In this document: positions 21,889-32,700 of the stretch, piece by piece
How the letters are laid out: every line of letters starts with the position of its first letter
Numbering within the stretch: the first letter of the stretch is position 1
Assembly (NCBI RefSeq): GCF_000006405.1
Contig: NW_003216498.1
Coordinates: 6,283-50,357 of the forward strand
Length of the DNA stretch: 44,075 bases
Reading direction: 5' to 3'
Origin: Perkinsus marinus ATCC 50983
Lineage: Eukaryota > Perkinsozoa > Perkinsida > Perkinsidae
The notes under the pieces: generated by a model
What the model saw: only the letters and a program-made list of their open reading frames with translations
Database searches by the model: none
Told to the model about the DNA's origin: nothing
Program-made: the position numbers and the translations under genes

Positions 21889-22721
21889 GTTACAACTACT
21901 ATGAAGATTCCATAATCGCATGAAGAGTTACGGAAGCTCAGCCGAACTGCTCTATACAGGCTTATTCGCCTGGTTCGACAGGCTCCCACTTTGTTGGGTG
22001 GGCTGCCAACCTGTTACCAGAGAGCTGCTGCCTGGGCTTCGTCGTTATTGTCTCCTGTGACACGCCCGTGTCACCAGTACGACGGGGAGCATCACATAGA
22101 TGCAATCGGATCATCGAGTTATGATACTGTCAGCCATCGATGGTGACTATCGTCCATGGAGTATATGATAAGCATCTTCTTGCGTGGAGGAAAAATTGTC
22201 GCGTGCTGGGATCGAACCTGCGCCTTTCCATAATTCTGGATCTCATTCCATTTCATGGAAAGAAAATCACTTCGCTCCGCTCATTGAGTTTGCGTACGAA
22301 AGTAGCTCAGTTTTCATAAGAAGCTCCAAGGCTACGAATTGCCTCTAAGATGAATCAATGTTTCGCTGACGATCCCTCGGCGGCGCAGTTGAGCCAGTGA
22401 CAGATTCCAGCTTTGAACCACATTAGCGAACATCTGGGTCCTCTTCCATGGAAGCAACATGCTCTTCTCGAGAGGCCTAAGGGGCCTTGACTATTCCCCA
22501 ATACCATAAGTAAACCATCTTCATTCAACCATTCTTCAGCGATAGGCCCTACCGACCCTTACACGGCTGTTACTGTTGGCATGGAGTAGTTCTGTGATCG
22601 GATTAGGCAACTTGGCCTTCATACCGTGTTTACATTGCGCGGCTCTGGCCTAGCCAGCGCTCTACTTTCCATCACACTTCTCGGTCCCCAACATAGTTGT
22701 TTGCATGAGTCTGTCAACCTA
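21889..22721. other. divergent spacer between PSD and gene R
   Basis: Probably holds both promoters. Around 21,930-22,110 there are several local hairpins, for example CCCAC with GTGGG and a perfect 7-bp pair GTGACAC/GTGTCAC, so a structured RNA or 5' UTR is possible. One GGTTCGATCCC motif lies near 22,208-22,218 on the minus strand, followed by a T tract, and could belong to a 5'-UTR intron of PSD. I see no coding exon. Confidence 0.45.
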
Positions 22722-25548
22722 ATGGTTGTTTTTCGTCGTGAAAATGTAGCAGGAAAGAACAAGGTCGCGACTGCCGCAACGGCAAAGACCCCAAAAAAGA
22801 ACCTATCGAGCCAGAGAACAGCCAAGGGACAAGGCGCGTCTCTGAAGGCGAGAATTCGTAGAGATAGAGAGCATGAGGGGATACCCGTGGTAACTCTGAC
22901 TGACTTCAACAGCCTCATGGCAACAGGAACGCTCCACAGCAAGTCGCGGCCAGGGTTTGCCGCTGTGAAGTTGGACATCCAATCGAGTGGGAAACACACA
23001 GCAACAGGGAAACGTAGTCCACCTATATCCAAGGCAAGAGGGAAGGGGAGTCCTATTGAGAAGGAGGGGCTGAGAGCAAAGGGATGTTCGAGGGGGGCGA
23101 TGGGGCCCGGGAAGGAACGAATGACGCCCACGGGGAAGTCCCGAGTGGGGAAAGGGGGCCGGGAAGGGTCGGGGAAAGACAAAGGGAAGGCAAAAGGAAG
23201 CAAGGGCAAGGCCTCGAGGTTCCGACCAGTAGAGGCATCGAAAGACTCCCTCCCAATGACGAGAGTAGACACAAGCGACCCATGCCGCACGCCTGAACCC
23301 ACTGGGGTGTATATGGTGGACACCCACAGAAGGAGTGGATCAACTGGCATCGATAGCAGAACCTTCTATCTGGGTGGCACGTGTGAGACACGGGAGGAGC
23401 TCGAACAGCGAGAGAAGCGGAAGCAGCAGCAGTAGGAGGCTCAGGCCTCGGTTGGAACTATAAACACGGTGATAGGTATCGTGATGAGCTCCAGGCACAA
23501 CTAGCTGAGAGGCAAGCAGCGAAGAAGGGAACGAGCGGTAGTCAGGCGAACACCATGGACGGAAGCGATGGGACAGTGTCGTCGGACTCGCCCTGTAGCA
23601 TCATGAGTTTTGTGATGATGCATTCAAACGATGAACAAAAGAAGGAGAAACAGGTGAAGATGATCTCGACATAGGAAGCTCCCCACTCGTCTGCGTATAG
23701 GCCAAGGTGAAGGCTCTACTTGACCAGCAGGTGGCTGAGCAGATGAAATTGAGAGCTAAAGTGGAGAGGGTGGGAGGGAAGGGGAGCCTTGTCGCAGTGT
23801 TGGAGGAATATATGTTCGCTTTCCTCGGCTGAGCTCAAGAGTTTGCTCACTAATCATGGAAGTTTACATAATTACGAATTCGGGTAGAAGTGTACAGAAC
23901 CAATGCGAATTTCCCGAAAAAAAATCCTCAGAGTTTTCATATTCTCAGCAACACATGTAGTTGACCATGTGCATGTTTTCCCACACTGTTTCGTGGAGTG
24001 CCCAGTTAGCGTAATTATCGGTCAGGAAAGGCTGGCTCGTGAGGCAGCTGAAGTAGACACAATGAGAAGAGAAATTGTACCTATAGCATCTCGAGAGTAT
24101 CAACAAGGCCACGAGCAGGGCAGTCCTCCTCAGCGAGATGGGGCGACACGGATGAATTCGGCTGGAGGGATCGATGATAGGGAGAAGATGATCTCATACC
24201 CTCAGGCCGTTATCGACCCTCACGAGGGTAAACCGGTGGCTCAGTCGGTCCCACAGTGCTTAGCACTCGAGAGTGTTGCCGGGGAGCTCGACACTCTGCG
24301 GTCTCGGCTGGGGGATGGTATGCTGGAGGGAAGTCTTAGTGGCACCACACGGTTGGTGAGGTCTCCGCCGTCGGGCAGCACGCCCAAGCGGAAGTATGTC
24401 GTACCAAGAGACGGGCGGGATGAATCCGAGGACAGATTTGAAGTCGATAGAACCTCTAAACTCATCGACTCGCTGAGCTCCAATGAGATTGAGAACACCA
24501 CTGAGGTGATCCTGGCCTTTCTGAGGAGTAACTCGGGTCGGGCCGAAGGGAGGTGGGGAGGACCACAGATCCGTGCTAGTGGGCATTCCTTGGGATTGCC
24601 TCGGGGTGGCGACTTGCTGAATGTACAGAAAGGACAACGGTCGTTGGTCACGGAGCGAAGTATGGTAAATATCAGCAAATTCGTGAGGCCTGATGATCTG
24701 ATCGTAGGGGACAGGCAGGGAGACCCTTCTCGAGAGAGTGAGGAAGGGAGTCGGCCTTGCGTTGCTACGGTCTCGCTAGGTGGGAGCAGCTCAAACGGGG
24801 ATGAGGTGCTGAAGCCCGAGACCCCGTCTGACACTGAGGGGCCTGGAGAGGAGACGGCAGGCATTGTCAGTGACGGATATGGTCAGTCGGGAGAGGCATC
24901 TTCAACTGGTGATGAGTTCGATACCACTCCTCGAGGAGATCATACAAGTGTATGTGCGACTGTTACAGCAAAAATGGTGTCAGCCTTGCCCGCATGTCAG
25001 TCCTGTCATCACTCGTCGTCCCTATCGATCCCTCCCCTGAGCACCAGCCTCGACGGCAGACTACACCTTGGCCCCTGGTCGAGCTCGCATTATGCTGTCT
25101 TCATCACGACCGTTCTCGATACGGAGGGTCTCGACTGCAGTGAGGCGATAGCCGAAGTATATTCATGTGCCTTTTGGACAGGCCCTAGAGCCTCTCACTC
25201 AGGTCCTCTACCATCTTCAAGCAGAGGCTGCTCTCGAGGAGCGAGTGAGGCGTTGGCACTCTCATTCTTATTAGATTGTTTTTTCCTCAGATGACCTCGT
25301 CGAACGATGACGACCGACTCGAGAGCACCGGCAGCTCGAGTGACTCCAGTTTCTTGCAAAGATTGTCTGACGACGGCTTCCTCCTGTCCCTAGCCGAAGA
25401 AGATGACACTCCAGAATTCACCCCTAACGAGTCGGGCTCAGTCGGAGGCAGCCCTCTGGTCACAGACAGATATGTTGCCTCATCCTTCATCGAGGATACC
25501 GCGGGTACGGGCGGTTGGTCCGAGTCTAGTGGCAATGCCTTTGACTGA
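22722..25548 (+). CDS. gene R: basic, coiled-coil protein
   Basis: Starts at 22722 (MVVFRRENVAGKNK) with a long Lys/Arg/Gly/Ser-rich region including KGGREGSGKDKGKAKGSKGK. A 47-nt intron joins KRKQQQ to YRDELQAQLAERQAAKKG, and a 46-nt intron joins KKEKQ to AKVKALLDQQVAEQMKL. The 256-nt intron at 23770-24025, which contains the dispersed element, joins AKVER to ERLAREAAEVDTMRREI in phase 0. The YRDELQAQLAERQ pattern with the following helix resembles microtubule/centrosome proteins such as CSPP1, but that is only a resemblance. The C-terminal exon (25295-25548) is acidic and Ser-rich after a TTTTTTCCTCAG acceptor. The exact splicing of 24,950-25,290 is unsure. Confidence 0.6.
23795..23987 (-). 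repeat. dispersed intron element, copy 4 (gene R), longest copy
   Basis: In the S orientation (minus strand) it runs from AGTGTGGGAAAACATGCACA through CAACTACATGTGTTG, CTTCTACCCGAATTCG and GAGCTCAGCCGAGGAAAG to ATATTCCTCCAACACTG. It lies inside the 256-nt intron at 23770-24025, antisense to gene R. The 25 nt before it form the start of the intron. Confidence 0.88.
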
Positions 25549-25687
25549 CCTACTAGTGTAACATGTTGCGATTCTTGTTCTAATGGAGTGTTGCTGTTTA
25601 CAGTAGTGGTGAAGTACTCATAACACAACACGGCTAGTGTGAGCCACTCGGTATTCAAAATTAACAGTAGTATGTGATCGAGTGAGA

Positions 25688-26444
25688 TCAGCCGCACTTT
25701 TCGGCCGCTTTTATCTGCTTGAAAATTGTATCTATTCGAGCACTGAGTCTCTCGGCCTCTCGGACCAACTCTTTGCGTGCTGCCTTCGCGGGCTCCTTCC
25801 CTGACATTCGCGAGTAAGTCGAATGAAGCTGGTCCGAGATGAGACATACCAGAATGGAGATCGACGGTTTCGACAGAGTCGATTCCGTTGAATTGCAGTT
25901 TGTCGAGTCTAAGTCGATAACAGTTTTTCCAACTGTTTCTGATCACGGATCGTACCGGGCTTCTATCTGGGCGAGGACGTCCTTGCCTTTCCCAAGGGAC
26001 ATCTTCCCAGAGATCAAATCCTGTTCAATTTTGGTCACCTAGGAACAGTTGTTGTGATGAGCAAGGTAATCATCTTCCTCTCGCCTCATTTTCCACATCG
26101 CGAAGGGCGGCCTCAAGCTTATCGAGCTGGCCCAAAGTTTTGGCACTCAAAATTGAGAACGACTTCATGAACTTCTCTGCAGGATCATCCTTGGGGAGCT
26201 CCTGAATACGACAGTGATACGCATTCTCATCGCCACTCGAGCCCACCATATCGACATGCTTCCCCTCATGTGTTCGCTCTAGTTCGGTAGGATTACCCCT
26301 GGGACCCGACGAGTCAATAGGCTCAGGTTCTACTCCTGCAGCAGCATGTGCTCGATGATGATGATGTTTTCTAGGGTGAACCGCAGGAGCTCGTTGCGAC
26401 TCGTGAGCATAGGAATGATGCTGGTTTCGGTCTTCTGTGGACAT
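25688..26444 (-). CDS. BAG-domain co-chaperone
   Basis: BAG proteins bind the Hsp70 ATPase domain and act as nucleotide exchange factors. The start at 26444 (MSTEDRNQHHSY) opens a His/Pro-rich disordered N-terminus. The C-terminal helices are LGQLDKLEAALRDVENEA, VTKIEQDLISGKMSLGKG, LDKLQFNGIDSVETVDL and AARKELVREAERLSARID. Their spacing, and the LD and RK-LV signatures, match the three-helix BAG domain of BAG1. Exons join by short introns, including one of 49 nt between DLHSG and KEPAKAARK. The stop is at 25688-25690. No ubiquitin-like domain is present. Confidence 0.68.
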
Positions 26445-26694
26445 TGCTTTCGACTTCGCAATACTCAAACCGACCACAACAGAGAACTACCAAGACTAGA
26501 GTAGAGAAGCATGCTCATTAGATTTTCTTACTATTATCAGTACAGAGAGTCCAACGCCACCAACACTTGTTAACTCAACAAAGGAGAGGATTAAAGATCA
26601 TTACCCTCAAATGAGAAAGAAATCTCAGATTCTCAACTTACACTTCTAATCATATGGTAACAATGATATTCATAACAGGTGACCACAGCCACCA

Positions 26695-26953
26695 TCAACT
26701 CCTTCTCATACCACTCCAATCGTACTTCACAATAGGAGCTTCAACGAATCTCAAGGCGCTTTGTAGTGCCAACAACATCACCCAGAACCCCCGCCTTCTT
26801 GTAGTTCTCGATTTGCTTAGTAGTAGGATGTCTAAGTTGAGGATGGGCTTGCTCCCTCGGAGGACTAGGAGGAGCCCTTCTTGGGGACTTGTCTAGCTTC
26901 TGCTGAATAAGGCGGTTATAGAAAGTATTGCGCTTATAGTAAGTATTATCCAT
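26695..26953 (-). CDS. small basic protein, two exons
   Basis: Starts at 26953 (MDNTYYKRNTFYNRLIQQKL). A 43-nt GT-AG intron joins KKAGVL to APIVKYDWSGMRRS and a stop at 26695. The product is about 72 residues, basic and proline-rich in the middle. I do not recognise it. The join keeps phase and the second exon is open only in that phase, which supports a real gene. Confidence 0.5.
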
Positions 26954-26995
26954 TAGCCGTGAATAACAACTGCTAAAATGCTTTCAACTTCACGA

Positions 26996-27030
26996 CAATT
27001 TGCACGCATGCTGTGTATGCGTGCAAATTG
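26996..27030. repeat. perfect 14-bp hairpin with 7-nt loop
   Basis: Arms 26996-27009 and 27017-27030 are exactly complementary (CAATTTGCACGCAT and its complement), with loop GCTGTGT. It lies in the 449-bp spacer between the small basic gene and the 3' end of the proteasome gene. The rest of that spacer (26954-27402) shows no coding exon. Confidence 0.85.
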
Positions 27031-27402
27031 CATGCTACACGCATAACCATTTGCAGTGTCACGCTTGCGCACATCATGCACATTCATAGCTTAAAACACG
27101 AAACTAGCACCAAATGAAACTCCTCAAATTCACTACTCATACATAGCCCTACAGCTAGCGTCTCTACTTACCTACTTTATAGATACCAAAACACCGACAC
27201 ATGATTTCAGTACACAACATCACTTGAGAAATATTGAAACCATCATCCAATGGTAGTACAAGGCCACCACCATCTCCACGATAATCATTCTTATTAGTAT
27301 TTTGTTGCTGATACCATCTCTACGCTTCATCGCCCATACCAGACATCCCCTTCTCAGCAGCATACCTAAGCCCACGAAATTAACCGCAGACTCAATGACC
27401 GC

Positions 27403-28785
27403 TTACTTGTAATGGAGTTCCATCACATCCTGTCCGTCCTCCATAATAGTCCACCTGAAGACCAACAAATTGTCAACAACACTCTCAGCATTTCCTTCCA
27501 CCCTACCCATCCTTGTGAACGTGATACACTCGAACATAGCCACCAGAGGCACCATCCTTGTTGGTGGCATGATAGATAGCACGCTTACCAAGAGCCACTG
27601 CCTCATCAAGAGTGAGGTCATGCTTGTAACCAGCATCAACAATCTGCAAACAACAGTGCTTCGGGTAAACTACCTAGAGAAGACCTCCTTACCCCATACG
27701 CGTAAGTCGAGCCGGAGCCAACAGAGAACATGTTGTTCTTCAGCCGAGTCCCCTGGTCATCTACCATGTACCTAGCATGGATCGTCTGTTAAGCTGTTGA
27801 TGATGCAACCAACAGACTCACAGTGCGGGACCAGTAACAGCATCATAACCAGCGATCATCGTGCCACACGAGAGACCATACCTTGAGGAGAGCAGTGACC
27901 GAGGAAGTAGGAAAAGAGTGGTATTACCCCTTGTAGGAGTACATGATGTTAGCGAGCATCTTAGAAGCAGCAGCAGTAGTGATGCGCTGATTGTTCCTCA
28001 GCTCGTACAGCCTAAGAAACACTAGTAATAGATGGAAAACACTACTATCGTACGGAAGCAGTAGACTCAAAAGGTGTTGCGATATATGTTCACTCTCCTC
28101 AGCTGAGCTCAGGAGTTTCCTCACTCACTGTAAGAGTTCACATACGAATTCGGGTAGAAACGTACAGAAACCAATGAGAATTTTCCTCTCAGAAACTTCA
28201 TATTGTCATCAACACATGCAGTTGACCATGTACATATCATAGGCAACAAACAGTTCCCCCCAGGTCCTACTTGCACAGTTTGCCAAGATGCCTCTCCCAG
28301 AACTGACAGTCCGCAGCGCCACCAGCCATCGTGCCTTAAGAGACAGGTAGAGGGAAGGACCCAAGAAGAGGACACTACCAATGAGCCTATCTGTGATATG
28401 AAGAACCTTGCGAACCGTCTGACTCGACACGTAGCTTCCCATAGAAGCTCGGGAGTCCACAGCAATGAGCACTCCACCGTCAAAGACGAACCCAAGTGTG
28501 GTCGTACCTGTGCAGTGTACTTCCCTCGTTATGAGGAGGGCATCTACTACTACCCTTATTGAAGTTCATAAGGCGACCCGAGCGAGCCTTCATGTCCATG
28601 CAGAAGTTCTGAGGCTGCGCTACAGGGGCAAGGGCGAACCTGTGAGGATATAGAGCTACCCGAGTGCGGAGGTCAGGGAGGGAGCACCTGTCCATTTCGG
28701 CCAGACCAGAGACCTGCTCGTCCTCCTCCTCCTCGAAATGCCTTCGCCCGGGGAGAGTGAATGTGGTAGGAGCAATAACAGACAT
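27403..28785 (-). CDS. PSMB5: 20S proteasome subunit beta-5 (chymotrypsin-like)
   Basis: Eight exons assemble into a full protein. The propeptide starts at 28785 (MSVIAPTTF). The mature end is NFNKG followed by [20 protein letters not shown], where the first Thr is the catalytic nucleophile. It continues [101 protein letters not shown] and MELHYK. All are close to PSMB5/Pre2. Most introns are 44-52 nt. One of 259 nt (28012-28270) holds a dispersed element. The first intron opens GTAGTAGTAG and splits the Gly codon just before Thr1. The active-site Thr, Asp (VDSR) and Lys (TVRKV) regions are intact. Confidence 0.93.
28073..28237 (-). repeat. dispersed intron element, copy 5 (PSMB5)
   Basis: In the gene sense: GTACATGGTCAACTGCATGT, CTACCCGAATTCG, ACTCCTGAGCTCAGCTGAGG, AGTGAACATATATCGCAACA. 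It lies within the intron at 28012-28270 in the S orientation. Overall very close to copy 4. Confidence 0.88.
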
Positions 28786-29775
28786 CCTTAGCAAAAAACA
28801 ACTGCTACTCGGAGGATGAGCCCTACAACAGAGTCTATGAAGAGTTCAGGTCCGATAAAGCTATTTCTTATAGTGATGGGAACACTCCCGTATTAAAAGG
28901 CGTGATAGTACCTATTGCTTCCCCTAAGAGAGCTAACCCATGTGGCGTCACTAATCCTGCTTCGACAACAAGCGTGGACGCCCGGAACCACAGACAAGAT
29001 GTTGAAAATTCTTACCGGTAGGTTGGACTCTTATTTCACAAGGACTCCAGGTCGTCGTCACACGCCATGAAACTACGCGCGCGCCCAGGATGTGAAACAA
29101 TAAATTAATCACTTTGGCTGAAACACTTTCTACGACCTACGACCACGTTCTACGACCTGCGAGCCTTCACCATGTGCTGGCTGAACGGACGCTATGGCAT
29201 TGAAGACCACACTAAGTCGCTCTGGTGAGGCCTCATCATCTCCCATTCTGGTCACTATCCACTGGGAGACTGTCAAACTCCTTATGGGAGTTCCCTGCTT
29301 TGATATGATGCCACAAGCCTGAATACATAACAGCCATATCGTGATGAACCTTCCAAAGAAAGCTCTCCGGATCATAACCGCACATAATAGAACTTATACC
29401 CGTGAATACATCCTTTGAAGACTAGGAAAAGGTATGCTCACTGGAGTGTAGATTGAAACCAACAACCTTCCGATGAACCAAATACATACTCGTTTAGTCT
29501 CAACCGAACTCAACCACACGAACACAACACTGAAGAACGCATTGCAACACAAAGGGCCGACTAGCCTCCCTACCAGGAAGACTTAGTATTCGTACAGTAG
29601 TGAACCTATCGGAGTCTTCTGTAGAGCTTTCCTGAGTTTCAACACCCCTCCTAGCGATCCAGTTTTTAATGTGAAATCCAATCTTGCTAGCGCTCTTGAA
29701 TGAATTCCGAAATCTAATCTGTTCACGGGAACTCCCTCGAGGGTTAGGATGAGGCCGAAGTTCTCCTTGGCTGGT
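28786..29775. other. spacer between PSMB5 and LIG4, with a possible small minus-strand gene
   Basis: On the minus strand at about 29,130-29,390 two overlapping frames look protein-like: one reads GYDPESFLWKVHHDMAVMY and continues into an alternative frame with ASPERLSVVFNAIASVQP. They might be exons of one small gene, but I could not fix a start or identify it. On the plus strand, 28,795-29,024 is an open frame without ATG. The remainder holds nothing I can support. Confidence 0.3.
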
Positions 29776-32700
29776 ATGGCATCAGACAGGGCTACGATGA
29801 GTTTTTAGTGGTTAATATAACTAATGTCGGGGAAGCTCCGTAGCTGTAACGATGAGAAGTTTGTGAAGTTGTGTAACGTGTTGGAGGAAGTTCTAATCAG
29901 GAAGACTCAGAAGGCAAAGTTGGGTGTATTGGAAAAGTGAGCGCAGTGGGTGTCGAAATCTAACCAAGATTAATACCGTAAATCTTTGAACAGGCCAGTA
30001 TTGATATATTATGGGCCTATTGAATTGAATATTTATCGTGAGTAGCTGATGTGGTTTATGCCTAAGGTACATTACGGGAGCCTTTGAGCCTAATGCTGAT
30101 CTATACCCTCTACTACGACTCATCATCCCACAATGTGACACAGATCGACAGAGTTATGGTATCAAAGAGAAAGCAATGGCGAAAATGTAATTGCCCACAC
30201 CGTCGACAATGGGGTAGTACCATCCTCAGGGTCTCTGAGGTTCACACCTTGCCAACGACTGAGGTGGATAGACTAGTCCATTACAAAGACGTGACTAAGC
30301 AGCTTATGAAGAGATGCACTGCAGGGGACTTCCCCAGTGTGCTTTACTCGGTGTTGGAGGACAGAGTATTAGCAGCGTCGAGTTCAAACCTGATTACTGT
30401 TGGACAAATTAATGACATACTGGATAGACTTCATAGTGCACAGAACTACCAGGCACAGAAAAAGATATTTATTGAAGTCGCTACGAGGTGTGGAGCTTTG
30501 GAGCATAAGTGGATCGCTAGAATGATCATAAAGGGTTCTATGAAGTTGGGGGTAAGCGTGAGATGAAGTGGCGAGGGAGTGGTATGGCTTTATGGTAGGT
30601 TGGAGAAAAGGCCATCCTGGGTCGGCTCCATCCGAGGGCTATTGAATGGTAGTCGTGTAAGTAGATGGGGTTAGTTGTAGTAGTTGTGGTAGGTATGATA
30701 ATAGCATGTCTCTGAAATACGTTATGGAGAATATCAATAAAGATAATGGTCGTGATGATGGTGACGATAGTGGCCGACCGTAATAGGGCAGACACTACCA
30801 TCGTGAATTTCGAGCATACTTCACCGAGTTACGGTATGTTAGATGCTATACGTCCTCCCCTGTGCTGAACAGCATCATGTTCCTTCGGCTGAAACCTCAG
30901 AGGGCTGTGGTATGGTCCAAAAAAGTGATGGAAAACTATTGGAAAAATAGCAAGAGGAAAACTGCCGACTACAGCGGGAGGCATAAAGACACTACACTCT
31001 ATAGTGAGGTTAAGTTCGATGGTGAAAGGATGATCGCTCACATCGACAAGGCTCCTCCTGGCCCCGACAACGCCCCTCGGGTTACTTTGTAATACAACTT
31101 CAACATCAAATAAATCCAATGTAAAATTTACGAGAAAAAAATGAAAATTTTACTTAGTCGTGGTTACGTAGTATTTGGTTTTTCTCGTTAAAGCCTCTCA
31201 AAAATGTTTGCAATTTTCTTCTCCCGATAAGGTACAGTCGTAATGGTTTAATAATGAGGAAGTACGAGCGGGATCTGGGCCCACTGTTACTATCAGCCTT
31301 CAAAGGAAACCAGTGTATACTAGATGGGGAGGTGCTCGCTTACGACGAAGACACGGGTACATTCCTAAAACATACCACCAACCGATCAACTGCAGCAGAA
31401 ACGGCCGGTCACAGACATCTTTGTTTTATTATTTTTGATATTTTGCTTTATGGTGATGCTAAAAATGCCGCGCAAAATTTCACTACTACCCCATTAAAAG
31501 TGAGAAGGGAAGTTCTGATGAAAGTAAGGAAGTTCGGGAGGGGTGCGTTGGAGGAGCGCTGACGTTGTAGGTGGTAAAGAGTATTAATACATATATTGAA
31601 GTTGTTAATTTCCGCGTCATACCGTCTACCTCTGAAGCTGTGATGGATGAGATCAACATGGCTGTTGCGAACGGCGAAGAAGGGCGGGTTTTCAAGGACC
31701 CTGATTCGGTGTAGTGGTCACTTATTGGGCATGTTTTGAATCTTTATAAGGCACCCTCTGGATAGATATTCAATTGGTAAGAACGGTTACGGGTGGTTCA
31801 AGCTGAAACCAGAGTACTCATATCATCTGTCCATGGAGCTTGACTTGGTTGTTGTTGGAGCCTATTTCGCTTCTGGTACAGCCCGGTAAGGCTTATAGGA
31901 ATTCTCTCTGTGATGGTATGTGTTTTCTCTCCAGACGCGACCCCAACGCTGAGGTAACGGACCTGCTAGCGACAGTATCGTCCTTCTTATTGGCAGTATC
32001 GAACGAAGCAGGAATGTTGGTGCCTCTGGGAAAAGTGGCGGTGGCTCAACTGAGCGCTTTGAAGGGCCTGAGAGATCACCTGAGAGGAACTATGGTTGCT
32101 TGGTAGAGGTCTTTGGCCGTATCCCATGAAGTGGCTCATAGGTCTCCACTCGTCGGAAAAGCGGCTGCCCAGTGGCTGGTTGATGCAGATAAGCTCCCGA
32201 GGTAGTGTTGGATGGTAAGAGTCATAGAGAGGGGCTGATGATTTTCAGTGGAGTTCGGCCAGATTTGGTATCACGAGATCCCTCTACGTTGGGGGCTGGG
32301 CAGCCTGCGGTAATGGTGGTGCGCTGTGGTGAACTGCAGAGTAGTTCCAAGTGGCCAGCGGGGTAGCGGTAGGGGGACGGGGATGAATCGATTGATGACT
32401 ACGATGTGGTTGAGAAGATACAGACACTATATTTGTATGTATATTGGGCGAGGGTTATTATTTATGTAGGGTCAATATATTTATTGAGAAGACACTATAT
32501 TTTCGTATGATTTCGTTGATTACGATGGTCCGTTGAGATTCCCGGTATTTGCTTGCTGCGTTTGATACGGAAAAATGTAATGGGAAGGTCGCTGATGAGT
32601 TTCTCGATTTGCAATGGTAGAGAAGTTTGAAATTACGCAAATTTCACAGGGTTCGTATGTACGTAGTTGTCCATGTGTTAGATTGACTCTACGTTTTCCG

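Noticed and set aside
22619-23350. 243-codon minus-strand open frame rich in Pro, Ser and Phe
   Set aside because: It is antisense to the Lys/Arg/Gly-rich exon of gene R. The plus-strand reading joins to coiled-coil exons through good short introns.
28795-29024. 76-codon plus-strand open frame (YNRVYEEFRSDK)
   Set aside because: It has no ATG, no matching neighbouring exon and no motif. This length can occur by chance.
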